From NCBI GenBank assembly GCA_934725575.1, contig CAKVCK010000020.1, forward strand, positions 1-64,000: a stretch of DNA of 64,000 bases. Reading direction: 5' to 3'. Shown one piece after another: positions 51,371 to 59,783 of this stretch. Under the pieces are notes generated by a model. The model was not told the origin of the DNA. It worked only from the letters and a program-made list of their open reading frames with translations, and searched no databases. Position 1 is the first letter of the stretch. Each line of letters opens with the position of its first letter. Source of the stretch: an uncultured Bacteroidales bacterium (GTDB taxonomy: Bacteria > Bacteroidota > Bacteroidia > Bacteroidales > UBA932). Position numbers and translations under genes: made by a program.

Positions 51371-53191
51371 TTAATATACCCATCCTTCTCTTGTCGTGAG
51401 GGCGGAATTTTTCTGAACTTCGTTCTGAGGTGCGGTCCAAGGCCAGAGGCAGTCTGACCAGTACCAGGCGTACTCGACGGTGTCGTCGCCCCACCAGGAC
51501 TGTCCTCCGTGCACATCCTTGCCCTGGAACTTGCTCTCCTTGTAGGTGCCCCAGCGCACTTCGTCGAAGTAGTTGACAGCCTCGACAGGGAACTCGACTC
51601 TTCTCTCGTACCTCACGGCCTCACGCATCTGATCCTGGCTTCCGAGGGTCACACCAGGCATTCCGGCGCGGGATCTCACGAGATCTATCAGGGTCTTGGC
51701 CTCATCGAGACGGTTCAGCTCCACGAGCGCCTCAGCCCTTTGAAGGAGAACATCAGTGTAACGTATGAGAGGGAAGTCAGTGTGGCAGCGTGACCTGTCA
51801 ATGAGCTCACCTTTGAGGAATCGCACGTACTTCCTGTAGCAGTAGTACCCGGAAGTCCTCTTGTCCAGCCAGAAGTCTCCGCCGCTTGTGCCCTGCTTGT
51901 AAAGAGGCCAGCGGAGGGCCTTGCCGATCATATTCTCATCCCCGTTGTAGTTAGGTGTGTAGCAGTCAACCGGCTCGTAAGGGGTCACGATGGTCTGTTT
52001 CAGACGTGGATCCCTGTTGTCGTAGGCGGCCTTGATGCGGGCCTCGTTGCCGTTGTCAAGATAGTAGCGGTTGAAGACATCGCTGCCGCAGATCTTGATC
52101 GCCTGCGATTTCTGTGACGCGAGAGCCTTGTTGGAGTTCAGACCGTCGCGGCAGAAGAACACCGCGCGCTGCTTGGCGGTAAGGTTGTTCCAGTCCTCCA
52201 GTCCCGGAACCTTGCTCCAGTCGAACTTGGTGCCGTCCGCGTTCTCGTAGTAGTCCACGAAATCTGCCGCCGGCTTGACCTCGGTCCATCCGCCGTAGGT
52301 GTCTCTGGCTCCCAGAGCCTGCTCGATGTTGTCGCAGTAGCCGGATTCCTCGTCGTACTGGATGGCGAAGATCATCTCAGGGCTGTGCTCGTTCTCCGGG
52401 GTGAAGAAGTCAATGTATTTTCCCTGCCAGAGGTCATATCCGCAACGTCCCACAGCCTCGAAGTCGGACTCCGCTGCGGAATATTCCTTCATCCACATAT
52501 ACGCCATTCCTCTGAGCGCGTACGCCGCGCCTTTGGAAGGCCTGCCGATGTAGTTGGTGATCGTGTTGTCAGGGAAATATTCATTGTCAATGCAATAGGT
52601 GCAGTCGTCGATCACTGTCTTCCAGATCTCCTCAGCGGAGGATTGAACCTTGGTGCAGTTCTCGTTCGTGACAGGCTCAAGGTAGAGAGGCACTCCCTGA
52701 TAGAATTTGTTCAGTCTTGAATATGCCCACGCCCTGAGGAAGTGCGCCTCACTCTGGAACCTTTCATACGTAGGGGTGTCGAGGCCGGCCTTGCCGAGGT
52801 TGGCGATGGCGTCGTTGGACGCGTGCACGATAGTGTAGCAGAACTTCCACTCAAATGTCACAAGCCAGTCGTTGGCCCTTTTCGCCTCGCTGTACAGAAG
52901 CTGGATAGGGTAGTTGTTGGCATAGTAGTCGGTGCAGAATCCCAAAGCCTCGATTCCGTACTTGTTGAGACCGTCAAGATTCTCCCAACGAACCTGTGTG
53001 CCGCTGCTTTGCTTGCGGTTGTAGAACGTCTCATAGATTCCGTTCATTCCTTTCTGCGCAAGCTCCGGGGTGGTCCACATATTTCCGCTCGAAATCTGGT
53101 TGGAAGGAGCGGTGTCGAGCATATCCGCGCAGGCAGCTGACGCTGTGAGGACAATGGCTCCAAGTGCTATGTTTTTAAGAATATTTTTCAT
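51371..53191 (-). CDS. SusD-like lipoprotein, fourth pair
   Basis: SusD/RagB family binding lipoprotein of 606 residues; the lipobox is TASAACADM. The helical core shows QSEAHFLRAWAYSRLNKFYQGVPLYLEPV and GRPSKGAAYALRGMAYMWMKEYSAAESDFEAV. The C-terminal signature is FPLIRYTDVLLQRAEALVELNRLDEAKTLIDLVRSRAGMPGV and AVRYERRVEFPVEAVNYFDEVRWG. It begins 11 nt after the susC stop. With GH88 and the lyases it should bind uronic-acid oligosaccharides at the cell surface; several Trp and Tyr residues are available for sugar stacking, but the site cannot be mapped by eye. Confidence 0.95.
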   Translation of the reverse strand: MKNILKNIALGAIVLTASAACADMLDTAPSNQISSGNMWTTPELAQKGMNGIYETFYNRKQSSGTQVRWENLDGLNKYGIEALGFCTDYYANNYPIQLLYSEAKRANDWLVTFEWKFCYTIVHASNDAIANLGKAGLDTPTYERFQSEAHFLRAWAYSRLNKFYQGVPLYLEPVTNENCTKVQSSAEEIWKTVIDDCTYCIDNEYFPDNTITNYIGRPSKGAAYALRGMAYMWMKEYSAAESDFEAVGRCGYDLWQGKYIDFFTPENEHSPEMIFAIQYDEESGYCDNIEQALGARDTYGGWTEVKPAADFVDYYENADGTKFDWSKVPGLEDWNNLTAKQRAVFFCRDGLNSNKALASQKSQAIKICGSDVFNRYYLDNGNEARIKAAYDNRDPRLKQTIVTPYEPVDCYTPNYNGDENMIGKALRWPLYKQGTSGGDFWLDKRTSGYYCYRKYVRFLKGELIDRSRCHTDFPLIRYTDVLLQRAEALVELNRLDEAKTLIDLVRSRAGMPGVTLGSQDQMREAVRYERRVEFPVEAVNYFDEVRWGTYKESKFQGKDVHGGQSWWGDDTVEYAWYWSDCLWPWTAPQNEVQKNSALTTREGWVY

Positions 53192-53202
53192 TTCCGTGCT
53201 GT

Positions 53203-56200
53203 TTAGAATGTTATCTGTGCTCCGAATGTCACCTGTCTCATAAGCGGGTAGCCGATCGTGGCGCCCTTCTCCGGATCAAGTCCCGGATATTTTGTGAAGG
53301 TGAGAAGGTTCTCTCCGGAAGCGAAGAACCGGAGCTGCTGTACGAAGAACTTCTTGGTCAGCGATGCAGGCAGCGTGTAGCCGAGCTGTACGTTCTTGAG
53401 TTTCAGGTAGTCACCTTTATATTCATAGAACTCGCTTGGAAGCCTGTTGCTGTGAGGGTCTCCGTAGGTGAGCCTTGGGTAGGTTCCGTAGATGTTCGTC
53501 CTGGTGTCTTCCGGGTAGTCAGGATCGAAGAAGTAGTGGTCGTTGGCCACCCTCTCGCTGATTCCGTGTCCGTTGGTCGTCTGGGTTCCGTTGTAGTACA
53601 GGGCGTTCCAGATGATGTGGAAGTCGAACGCTCCGGACCAGGTCATACTGAAGTCAAGGCCCTTCCAGGCGAAGCCGAGGTTGATGCCAAGGTTGTAGGA
53701 TGGGGTGCTGGTGTGGCCGTTGAAGTCCATATCGTCATCGTCACCATAGTTGCCGTCTCCGTCCCTGTCCTCGTAGATGAGGTCTCCGTACCAGAGCTGG
53801 TCTTTGTTAAGGGAGGTGACACCGTTGAACTTGTAGCCGGAGTCGAGCATCGCCTGCACCCAGTCGAAGTCGGTCTGGGTTCTGATGATACCATCCTTAG
53901 GACCAGCGCCTGGGTCAACGGCACCGCCGGTGTAACCCTTGCCGCTTCCTTTGTAAACCCTTCTGAGATAATGTTCTCCCATCGGGTGGCCTTCGCAGAG
54001 TTTTCCGCTGCCTGAGTTGGCTGTCACGTTCGCAAGGTTGTTGAAATACTCTCCGTCAACCCATTCCTTAACCAGATCACCTTTGAAGTTTGTGACCTTG
54101 TTCTTGTTGTAGGAGAAGTTCACCCCTGCGAAGTAACTGAAATCCTTGCCGATCTGGTCTCTCCAGTTTATCGAGAGCTCGACACCCTGGTTGACAAGGC
54201 TTCCGAGGTTGGAAGGCACTCCGGAGACCTCTCCCATCGTGAGGTAGATGGCCGGGGTGTAGAGGATGTTCGTGGTGTTCTTGAAGTAATAGTCGATCTC
54301 TGTGGTGAGTTTGTTTCCGAAGAAGCCTGCGTCGATGCCGATGTCCGTGGTCGTTGTGGTCTCCCACTTCAAGTCAGCGTTGCTGAGGGATGAGATGTAC
54401 AAACCCTTTGTAGGCTGACCTTCCAGAACCATATTCTGTGCGGCATAGACGGCCTGCCAAGCGTAGTTGCCGATTCCCTGGTTGTTTCCTGCCTGTCCCC
54501 AGGATGCCCTCAGCTTGAGGTTCGAGAGCCAGCTCTTGGCGCTCTCCATAAAGTTTTCCTCGTGGATCTTCCAACCTGCCGAGAAAGACGGGAATATACC
54601 GTAGCGGTTGTTGCTTCCGAACCTTGATGATCCATCAGCGCGGAGATTGGCCTCGAACAGGTACTTGTCCTTGAACGTGTAGTTCACGCGGCCGAAATAT
54701 GACCTGAGGCCCCATCCTGCCTTGGCTGAGCTGGAGGAAGTCTCCAGGCTTTCGTAGGTGGACAGGTCGTTGAGGGTCCAGTCTGTCGCTCCTTTCTTTC
54801 CGACACCCCAGCCCCAAGTGCGGTACTCCATAGCTGAATATCCCGCGAGCACTCCGAGGAAATGATCTCCGAAGGACTTGGTGTACCTTGCCAGGATTTC
54901 TGAAGACACGCTGTAGTTGCGGCTTGTTGAGTTGTTTACCGATGCGTTCGCAAGCTCGGAACTTGAGTAGCGGACATCATTCATATAGTCCCAATAGCCG
55001 TTCTGACGGCCGTAGGTGTGCCTTTCTCCGAATTGCGGAGAGTAGTTGACTGTGGCTTCAATGCTGAGTCCTTTCATTGGTCTGAGCTTGCCGTACAGTG
55101 TTCCGTTGACTCTGGAGGTGACATTGTAACCGCCAGATCCGTACATCATTCCGAAGATGTTGTTGGCGTTGGATGATTCCTCGGCGTTGAGAGCCGGCCT
55201 TCCCCAAGCGTTCACGTCGCCGGGATAGACACCAGGAGTGGTCTGGTAGAGAGAGTTGAAAGCGTTGGAGATGTTGGCGAGACCGTAGCTCTGCCTTTGT
55301 CCGAAGATCCTTGTTCCGATCGTGAACCAGTCGGTCACGTCAGCCTCAAGGTTCGTCCTGAAGTTAGCCTTCTGAGTTGATGAGTTGATTCCGAACCGTC
55401 CCATAACACCTTGGTTGTCAAGATAACCGGCTGAGATGAGATATTTGACTTTCTTGGAACCTCCGGAGACCGAAAGGTTGTGCTCCTGGGAATATCCTCT
55501 CTGGAAAATCTCGTCGAACCAGTCTGTGTTAGGGTAGGCGGCATAGTTAGGCACGCCGGCGTCGTTCAGGCCGTAAGGATCGAGGGCTTTCTCTCTCCAA
55601 AGGTCGATGTTGCTCTGGGAGAACACCCTGCTGGTGTTGACGTTGTCGCAGGATTCGTTGATGAGTTCCATATGTCTGGCATAGTCGGACACGAAGTGGA
55701 GCTCGTTGTAAGGCATCTGGACGATACCCTTGTAGGAGTAGCTGATCTGTGGTTTGTCGGCTGATCCTGACTTGGTTGTGATGAGAATGACACCGTTTGC
55801 GGCTCGTGTTCCGTAGATCGCGGTCGAGGCCGCGTCCTTGAGCACTGAGATGGAAGCGATGTCGTTCGGGTTGATGTTGTCCATATTCCATTCGATACCG
55901 TCCACAAGGACAAGCGGTGAGCTTGATGACGATGTGAACGAGCCGATACCACGGATCCTGATCGTCGCACCGTTGCTTCCTGGCTGTCCGGATGACTGTG
56001 TGACGTTCATACCGGCAGCCAGACCGGCCAGGGCGGCCGAGGTGCTGACGATGACGCGTCCCTCGCTCTTCTTCGCGAAATCGATGGAGGCCACCGATCC
56101 GGTGAGGTTCACCTTCTTCTGGACTCCATAGCCGACGACCACTACCTCATCCAGAAGCTCATTGTCTTCCGTGAGGGTGACGTTGATCACGTTCCTGCCG

Positions 56201-56484
56201 TTGATTGTCTCATTGGCAGTGACATAGCCCATACAGGAATATTCCAGTACGGCGCTGCCGTTTGCCACATTGATAGCATAGTTTCCATCGATGTCGGTCG
56301 ATGTGCCGGATGTCTTGTCTCCTGACACCATCACGACAACTCCGACCAGAGGCTGTCCTGACGCGTCTGTGACTTGCCCCGTGATTTTTTCCGGGCCTGC
56401 GGCGTACATCGGGCTCCAGCTTAATAGGAGGCTGGCGGCCAACGTCAATGCCGTGGACAGAAATGATGTAAGTTTTCTTGCCAT
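53203..56484 (-). CDS. SusC-like TonB-dependent transporter, fourth pair
   Basis: Outer-membrane SusC/RagA transporter, 1093 residues. The signal peptide (to MYAAGPE) is followed directly by a carboxypeptidase-like regulatory domain (ITGQVTDASGQPLVGVVVMV) and no STN domain. Then come the TonB-box-like LDEVVVVGYGVQKKVN, the plug (PLVLVDGIEWNMDNINPNDI, STAIYGTRAANGVILITTKSG) and a barrel ending VTFGAQITF. It lies 28 nt after GH88, so the enzyme and transporter are one transcript. It is the main importer of the HTCS-linked locus, presumably for oligosaccharides released by the lipoprotein lyase. Confidence 0.95.
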   Translation of the reverse strand: MARKLTSFLSTALTLAASLLLSWSPMYAAGPEKITGQVTDASGQPLVGVVVMVSGDKTSGTSTDIDGNYAINVANGSAVLEYSCMGYVTANETINGRNVINVTLTEDNELLDEVVVVGYGVQKKVNLTGSVASIDFAKKSEGRVIVSTSAALAGLAAGMNVTQSSGQPGSNGATIRIRGIGSFTSSSSSPLVLVDGIEWNMDNINPNDIASISVLKDAASTAIYGTRAANGVILITTKSGSADKPQISYSYKGIVQMPYNELHFVSDYARHMELINESCDNVNTSRVFSQSNIDLWREKALDPYGLNDAGVPNYAAYPNTDWFDEIFQRGYSQEHNLSVSGGSKKVKYLISAGYLDNQGVMGRFGINSSTQKANFRTNLEADVTDWFTIGTRIFGQRQSYGLANISNAFNSLYQTTPGVYPGDVNAWGRPALNAEESSNANNIFGMMYGSGGYNVTSRVNGTLYGKLRPMKGLSIEATVNYSPQFGERHTYGRQNGYWDYMNDVRYSSSELANASVNNSTSRNYSVSSEILARYTKSFGDHFLGVLAGYSAMEYRTWGWGVGKKGATDWTLNDLSTYESLETSSSSAKAGWGLRSYFGRVNYTFKDKYLFEANLRADGSSRFGSNNRYGIFPSFSAGWKIHEENFMESAKSWLSNLKLRASWGQAGNNQGIGNYAWQAVYAAQNMVLEGQPTKGLYISSLSNADLKWETTTTTDIGIDAGFFGNKLTTEIDYYFKNTTNILYTPAIYLTMGEVSGVPSNLGSLVNQGVELSINWRDQIGKDFSYFAGVNFSYNKNKVTNFKGDLVKEWVDGEYFNNLANVTANSGSGKLCEGHPMGEHYLRRVYKGSGKGYTGGAVDPGAGPKDGIIRTQTDFDWVQAMLDSGYKFNGVTSLNKDQLWYGDLIYEDRDGDGNYGDDDDMDFNGHTSTPSYNLGINLGFAWKGLDFSMTWSGAFDFHIIWNALYYNGTQTTNGHGISERVANDHYFFDPDYPEDTRTNIYGTYPRLTYGDPHSNRLPSEFYEYKGDYLKLKNVQLGYTLPASLTKKFFVQQLRFFASGENLLTFTKYPGLDPEKGATIGYPLMRQVTFGAQITF

Positions 56485-56512
56485 TTCGTTTTGTTTTATG
56501 TGTTATTATCAG

Positions 56513-57703
56513 TTATTTGTCCGTGATGCTTTTGTACTTGAGCAAAGCCTCAAGGAAATAGTAGTCGGCGTAAGTGAGCGGAACGTCAACCTCGGAGTTG
56601 TCCGGCAGCGAGCCGACGCTATGCTTGAGGATGAAATTCCCGTTAGTCCCCGGCTCAGCCAGGTATTCCGGACTTGCCAGAGTGCTCAACTGCTTCTCGG
56701 CCATAGCGAGGTATTTGGCGTTGCTGGCCTCATCATCGGTCAATGTGCTCAGCTGCACGAAGGCGGATGCCATAATAGCCCCGGCGGAAGCGTCCCTCAG
56801 GTCATTTGGAATCTTGTCAGAGTCAAAGTCCCAGTAAGGGATTCCGTCTTCCGGCAGTCTGGAAAGCAGCATATCAGCGACGTTCCTTGCCTGCGTCAGG
56901 TAGCTGTCGTGGCCGCTTTCACGGAACATCATCGTGAATCCGTACAGCGCCCACGCCTGGCCTCTTGCCCAGGCAGAGTCATCGCTGAAGCCCTGCACGG
57001 TCTCCTTTTTCCTCACCTCTCCGGTCTGTGGGTCATAGTCCACGAGATGCCAGCTTGTGTAGTCCTGACGGAAGTGGTTGCACATAGTAGTGTTGGCGTG
57101 CGTCACAGCCACGGTTTTCAGCGAGTCATCATTGAATATCCTCCCGGCGTTGTAGAGATGCTCAAGGTTCATCATATTATCGATGATCACAGGGTACTTC
57201 CAATCCCTGCCCTCACGGACGAAATCCCAGCTTCTGATGACTCCTGTGACAGGTGAGAATCTCTTGGCAAGGGTCTTGGCCGATGTGAGGATAGGCTCCA
57301 GATATTCCTTGTCCCCGGTGATCCTGTAGGCGTTGCCGTAGCTGCAGTTCATCTGGAATCCAAGGTCGTGGTCAGTGCCCTTCATCGTCTTGAGCGTGTC
57401 GAGCTTTAGGGTGTTTTTCCTGGCGATGCCCTTGAACTGCGGATCGCCGGAATATTCGTAGATATACCAGAGTGTTCCCGGGTAGAATCCGCTGCACCAC
57501 CATTTGATGTTGGATGCGATGAATTCCCCGTCATTGGAAAAACTCCTCGGCATAGTGTCGCCGGTCAGCCTATCCTCCATAGCGAGGTACTGTTCTTCGG
57601 CGACTTTGAAGACCCTGTCCGTCAGATCGGACATTGATTCTTTTCCGCCGCAGCCAAAGACCAGCGGCAGAAGCGCGAAAGTTGCGATAATGCTTTTTCT
57701 CAT
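56513..57703 (-). CDS. GH88 unsaturated glucuronyl hydrolase
   Basis: Removes the unsaturated uronic acid left by lyases at the non-reducing end of oligosaccharides, through hydration of the double bond. The 396-residue protein has a lipoprotein-type signal (LPLVFGCGG), so it is periplasmic and membrane-attached. The alpha/alpha barrel contains WWCSGFYPGTLWYIYEYS, MKGTDHDLGFQMNCSYG and VIIDNMMNLEHLYNAG; the Asp of GTDHD and of IIDNMMN correspond to the two catalytic Asp of the Bacillus enzyme. Further marks: FSDDSAWARGQAWALYGF and DASAGAIMASAFVQLS. As first gene of the locus it sits 28 nt before susC. It is the best evidence that the target is a glycosaminoglycan-like polymer. Confidence 0.94.
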   Translation of the reverse strand: MRKSIIATFALLPLVFGCGGKESMSDLTDRVFKVAEEQYLAMEDRLTGDTMPRSFSNDGEFIASNIKWWCSGFYPGTLWYIYEYSGDPQFKGIARKNTLKLDTLKTMKGTDHDLGFQMNCSYGNAYRITGDKEYLEPILTSAKTLAKRFSPVTGVIRSWDFVREGRDWKYPVIIDNMMNLEHLYNAGRIFNDDSLKTVAVTHANTTMCNHFRQDYTSWHLVDYDPQTGEVRKKETVQGFSDDSAWARGQAWALYGFTMMFRESGHDSYLTQARNVADMLLSRLPEDGIPYWDFDSDKIPNDLRDASAGAIMASAFVQLSTLTDDEASNAKYLAMAEKQLSTLASPEYLAEPGTNGNFILKHSVGSLPDNSEVDVPLTYADYYFLEALLKYKSITDK

Positions 57704-57755
57704 TCTTTATGTGTTGTTATTAGTTCCTGTGATGTCCTATGCGGATTTCAAAGGC

Positions 57756-57763
57756 CAAAGATA
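57756..57763 (-). promoter_or_regulatory. -7 box of the GH88-susCD operon
   Basis: Minus-strand TATCTTTG matches TAnnTTTG with a leader of about 45 nt before the GH88 ATG. No TTG at 20 nt; an activator is therefore expected. Confidence 0.5.
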
Positions 57764-57841
57764 GTCTGACCTATTATATTGATAAGGAAAAATCCGGTCA
57801 ATGATTTTCAAAATCCGGTAACGTGCACGGAATCAATGCTC

Positions 57842-57877
57842 AAAAAAACGCCCATACCTGGCGAACAGGTATGGGCG
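57842..57877 (-). terminator. Strong terminator upstream of the GH88 operon
   Basis: On the minus strand CGCCCATACCTG and CAGGTATGGGCG form a perfect 12-pair stem with a five-base loop, followed by seven T. It would end transcripts arriving from the regulator gene or from the candidate RNA start at about 58073. Confidence 0.92.
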
Positions 57878-58075
57878 CAGCTTGTTTTATCACATCACCA
57901 TCAGCATCTCGATTCCCTTATTCCCACTTGACTCGTGTGGCTAAACCTCATCAGTGTGCGGTAGGGAGGCGCCTGATGCCGCCGGTCATTGTGTCCATAA
58001 TATATGGTTGGGTTAGAGTATGCTTGTCGTTGAACGCACAATGAACGAACATCTGTCATCTGATTAATGAAAGAC
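57842..58075 (-). ncRNA. Candidate structured small RNA or leader
   Basis: This part of the 518-bp gene-free stretch has a TATTTTTG box (58087-58080, minus) and ends in the strong terminator, giving a transcript of about 230 nt. Within it TCATTGTG pairs with CACAATGA around about 50 nt, and CATCAG with CTGATG further on, so it can fold into two arms before the terminator. The only open frame (67 codons, 57901-58104) looks non-coding. It could be a trans-acting sRNA or an attenuating leader of the GH88 operon. No known RNA family was recognised, and a -33 TTG is missing. Confidence 0.33.
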
Positions 58076-58128
58076 GCTGCAAAAATAGACATAAAGGCGC
58101 TCACGACCTAATTGTGGAGTTGTCCTTT

Positions 58129-58198
58129 TGTTCCTTTGACGTGCTTCAGACCAAAATTCGTGTTCCTCTGACGGGGAGGTTGATGTTCCTTTGACGTG
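58129..58198. repeat. Three imperfect 15-bp direct repeats
   Basis: TGTTCCTTTGACGTG at 58129-58143 and 58184-58198, and TGTTCCTCTGACGGG at 58161-58175. Start-to-start distances are 32 and 23 bp. They lie upstream of the candidate RNA start, between the membrane-bound regulator gene and the GH88 operon, and could be operator sites for a DNA-binding protein. Confidence 0.6.
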
Positions 58199-58221
58199 AA
58201 GCTGGTGCGTAAGACGCTGAG

Positions 58222-59400
58222 TCAGAGTTGATCATCCGTTTGTGCCAACCGAATGCCCTGTGTGAGGGTCGTGTCGATCCTCTCAACGTTCCTCTTGGCC
58301 TTGTAGTAGGCGGTTCTTGAGACGAAACCGGACTCAAGGGCTATTTCCTCCTGCTTCGCGTCAGGGTGAGCCTCCTTGTAGAGTCTGGCATATTCAAGCC
58401 TGAACATATTGACAAGACTGTAGTAGCCTATCGAGGAGATGAACTTGCTTGCCCTGTTCCTCTTCCCGTTGCCAAGGTCCATCAGCACTTCCGTCTTAAG
58501 AAGATGCGGCTCCCTGAAACGCCGGAGAATCACGGCCAGAACCTCGTCCTTGATCACATCCATAGGAGTGCCGTCATCTTCTGGCAGGATGTCGGAAGAC
58601 TCATTCTCGGAAGTGTCGATTTCCTGGATCTCACGTAGCTTTCTGTCCTCTAACTTTTCCATCTCATCGTCAATCACTGACGGACGCAGGATCCGTTGAG
58701 GGTGAAGTATGAGTCCGAGGAAATAGATCATCCAGCAGGACGTGACGATGTCAACGGCGAACTTGACCCATCTGCTTCCGGTAATGAAAATCGTCCACAT
58801 AATGAGAATCCACAGCAGGGGAGCGTAGAGTATCCGGGCCGCGAACTTGTAGGGAAAATCCTCATTGTTGGAATAGTTCTCGGTGTTGCTTCTATCCATC
58901 TCCTTCTTCAGGTTCCCCAAAACCTTGGACATACCCATTGTAGAGACGAGGCTGACCGCACCGACCGTGTAGAGAATCACTTTTTGGTGGCTTGCCATCC
59001 AGTCACCGCATCCTGCGAGCAAAGGGATCAGCAAAGTGAGGATCATAACGAACGGTGACGCAAGATAGGCTGTCCTAAGCCAGCTGTCATCCCGCCTGCG
59101 ATGCAGACGGAAATACTTCATTATCATCACGGTCAGGCAGACCGGATAGTAGATAACGCAGAAGGAACGGATGTAGATCCAGACCGCTGGATCCATCGGC
59201 GCAAGCACGTATGGGAATGTCAATACGATGGATGCGAAGAACAATGTCACCAGTTTCCTGGCCGGATAGAAATAGTCCGGGTTCTCGCAGAACGGCTTGC
59301 ACATATGGTTCCATCTGATGTACGCGCAAAACAACCCGGCCGTGATGAAGACCAGGCTGCCTGCCGAATATAGACCTTCCGTGGTAATGTTCCAGATCAT
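58222..59400 (-). CDS. Membrane protein with C-terminal AraC-like DNA-binding domain
   Basis: A 392-residue protein with six to seven membrane helices in the first 240 residues (LVFITAGLFCAYI, VTLFFASIVLTFPYVLA, PFVMILTLLIPLLAGC, ILYAPLLWILIMWTIFI, FAVDIVTSCWMIYFLGLIL). A charged acidic linker follows (EEMEKL to LPEDDGTPMD), then a C-terminal helical domain of about 100 residues. That domain resembles AraC-type HTH pairs: IGYYSLVNMFRLEYARLYKEAHPDAKQEEIALESGFVSRTAYYKAKRN. It is therefore likely a membrane-embedded one-component regulator. It starts 34 nt after rbfA, so it may be read from the tyrS-rbfA operon, and it is the gene immediately upstream of the GH88 locus. Signal and targets are unknown. 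Confidence 0.75.
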   Translation of the reverse strand: MIWNITTEGLYSAGSLVFITAGLFCAYIRWNHMCKPFCENPDYFYPARKLVTLFFASIVLTFPYVLAPMDPAVWIYIRSFCVIYYPVCLTVMIMKYFRLHRRRDDSWLRTAYLASPFVMILTLLIPLLAGCGDWMASHQKVILYTVGAVSLVSTMGMSKVLGNLKKEMDRSNTENYSNNEDFPYKFAARILYAPLLWILIMWTIFITGSRWVKFAVDIVTSCWMIYFLGLILHPQRILRPSVIDDEMEKLEDRKLREIQEIDTSENESSDILPEDDGTPMDVIKDEVLAVILRRFREPHLLKTEVLMDLGNGKRNRASKFISSIGYYSLVNMFRLEYARLYKEAHPDAKQEEIALESGFVSRTAYYKAKRNVERIDTTLTQGIRLAQTDDQL

Positions 59401-59434
59401 TCTTCCCTCCTGTCCGTGAATATTCCCGAGTGGC

Positions 59435-59782
59435 TTATTTCTTCAGAAGTTCGTCGATGTGTTCGGCGTAGTCCAGTGAGGAGTCAAGATAAAAAACAAT
59501 CTCAGGCACGATGCGGAGCTGCTTTGCGACCTGGTGGCCGAGCTCTCCGCGCAGAGTCTTGACATTGTCGTTCAGAAGTTTCATCACTTCCTCAGCCTTG
59601 GCGGAAGGGAATATGCTGACGTAAGTCTTGGCGAGGGAGAGGTCGGGGCTGACCCTGACCTCGCTCACCGTCACCATCGCGCCTCCGAACACGGCCATAC
59701 CCTTGCCGCGTATGATTTCAGCCAGATCCTTCTGGATCTCTCTGGCAACCTTGAGCTGCCTTGTGCTTGCCGGCTTATCCAT
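59435..59782 (-). CDS. rbfA: Ribosome-binding factor A
   Basis: Assists late maturation of the 30S subunit by binding the 16S rRNA 5' region. The 115-residue protein matches the family length and shows the KH-like pattern RQLKVAREIQKDLAEIIRGKG, VTVSEVRVSPDLSLAKTYVSIF, LNDNVKTLRGELGHQVAKQLRIVPEIVFYLDSSLDYAEHIDELL. It begins one base after the tyrS stop, so translation is coupled. No unusual feature is seen. Confidence 0.96.
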   Translation of the reverse strand: MDKPASTRQLKVAREIQKDLAEIIRGKGMAVFGGAMVTVSEVRVSPDLSLAKTYVSIFPSAKAEEVMKLLNDNVKTLRGELGHQVAKQLRIVPEIVFYLDSSLDYAEHIDELLKK

Positions 59783-59783
59783 A

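Noticed and set aside
57901..58104. 67-codon open frame upstream of the GH88 locus
   Set aside because: No recognisable sequence, runs through hairpin arms; better explained as non-coding RNA or spacer.
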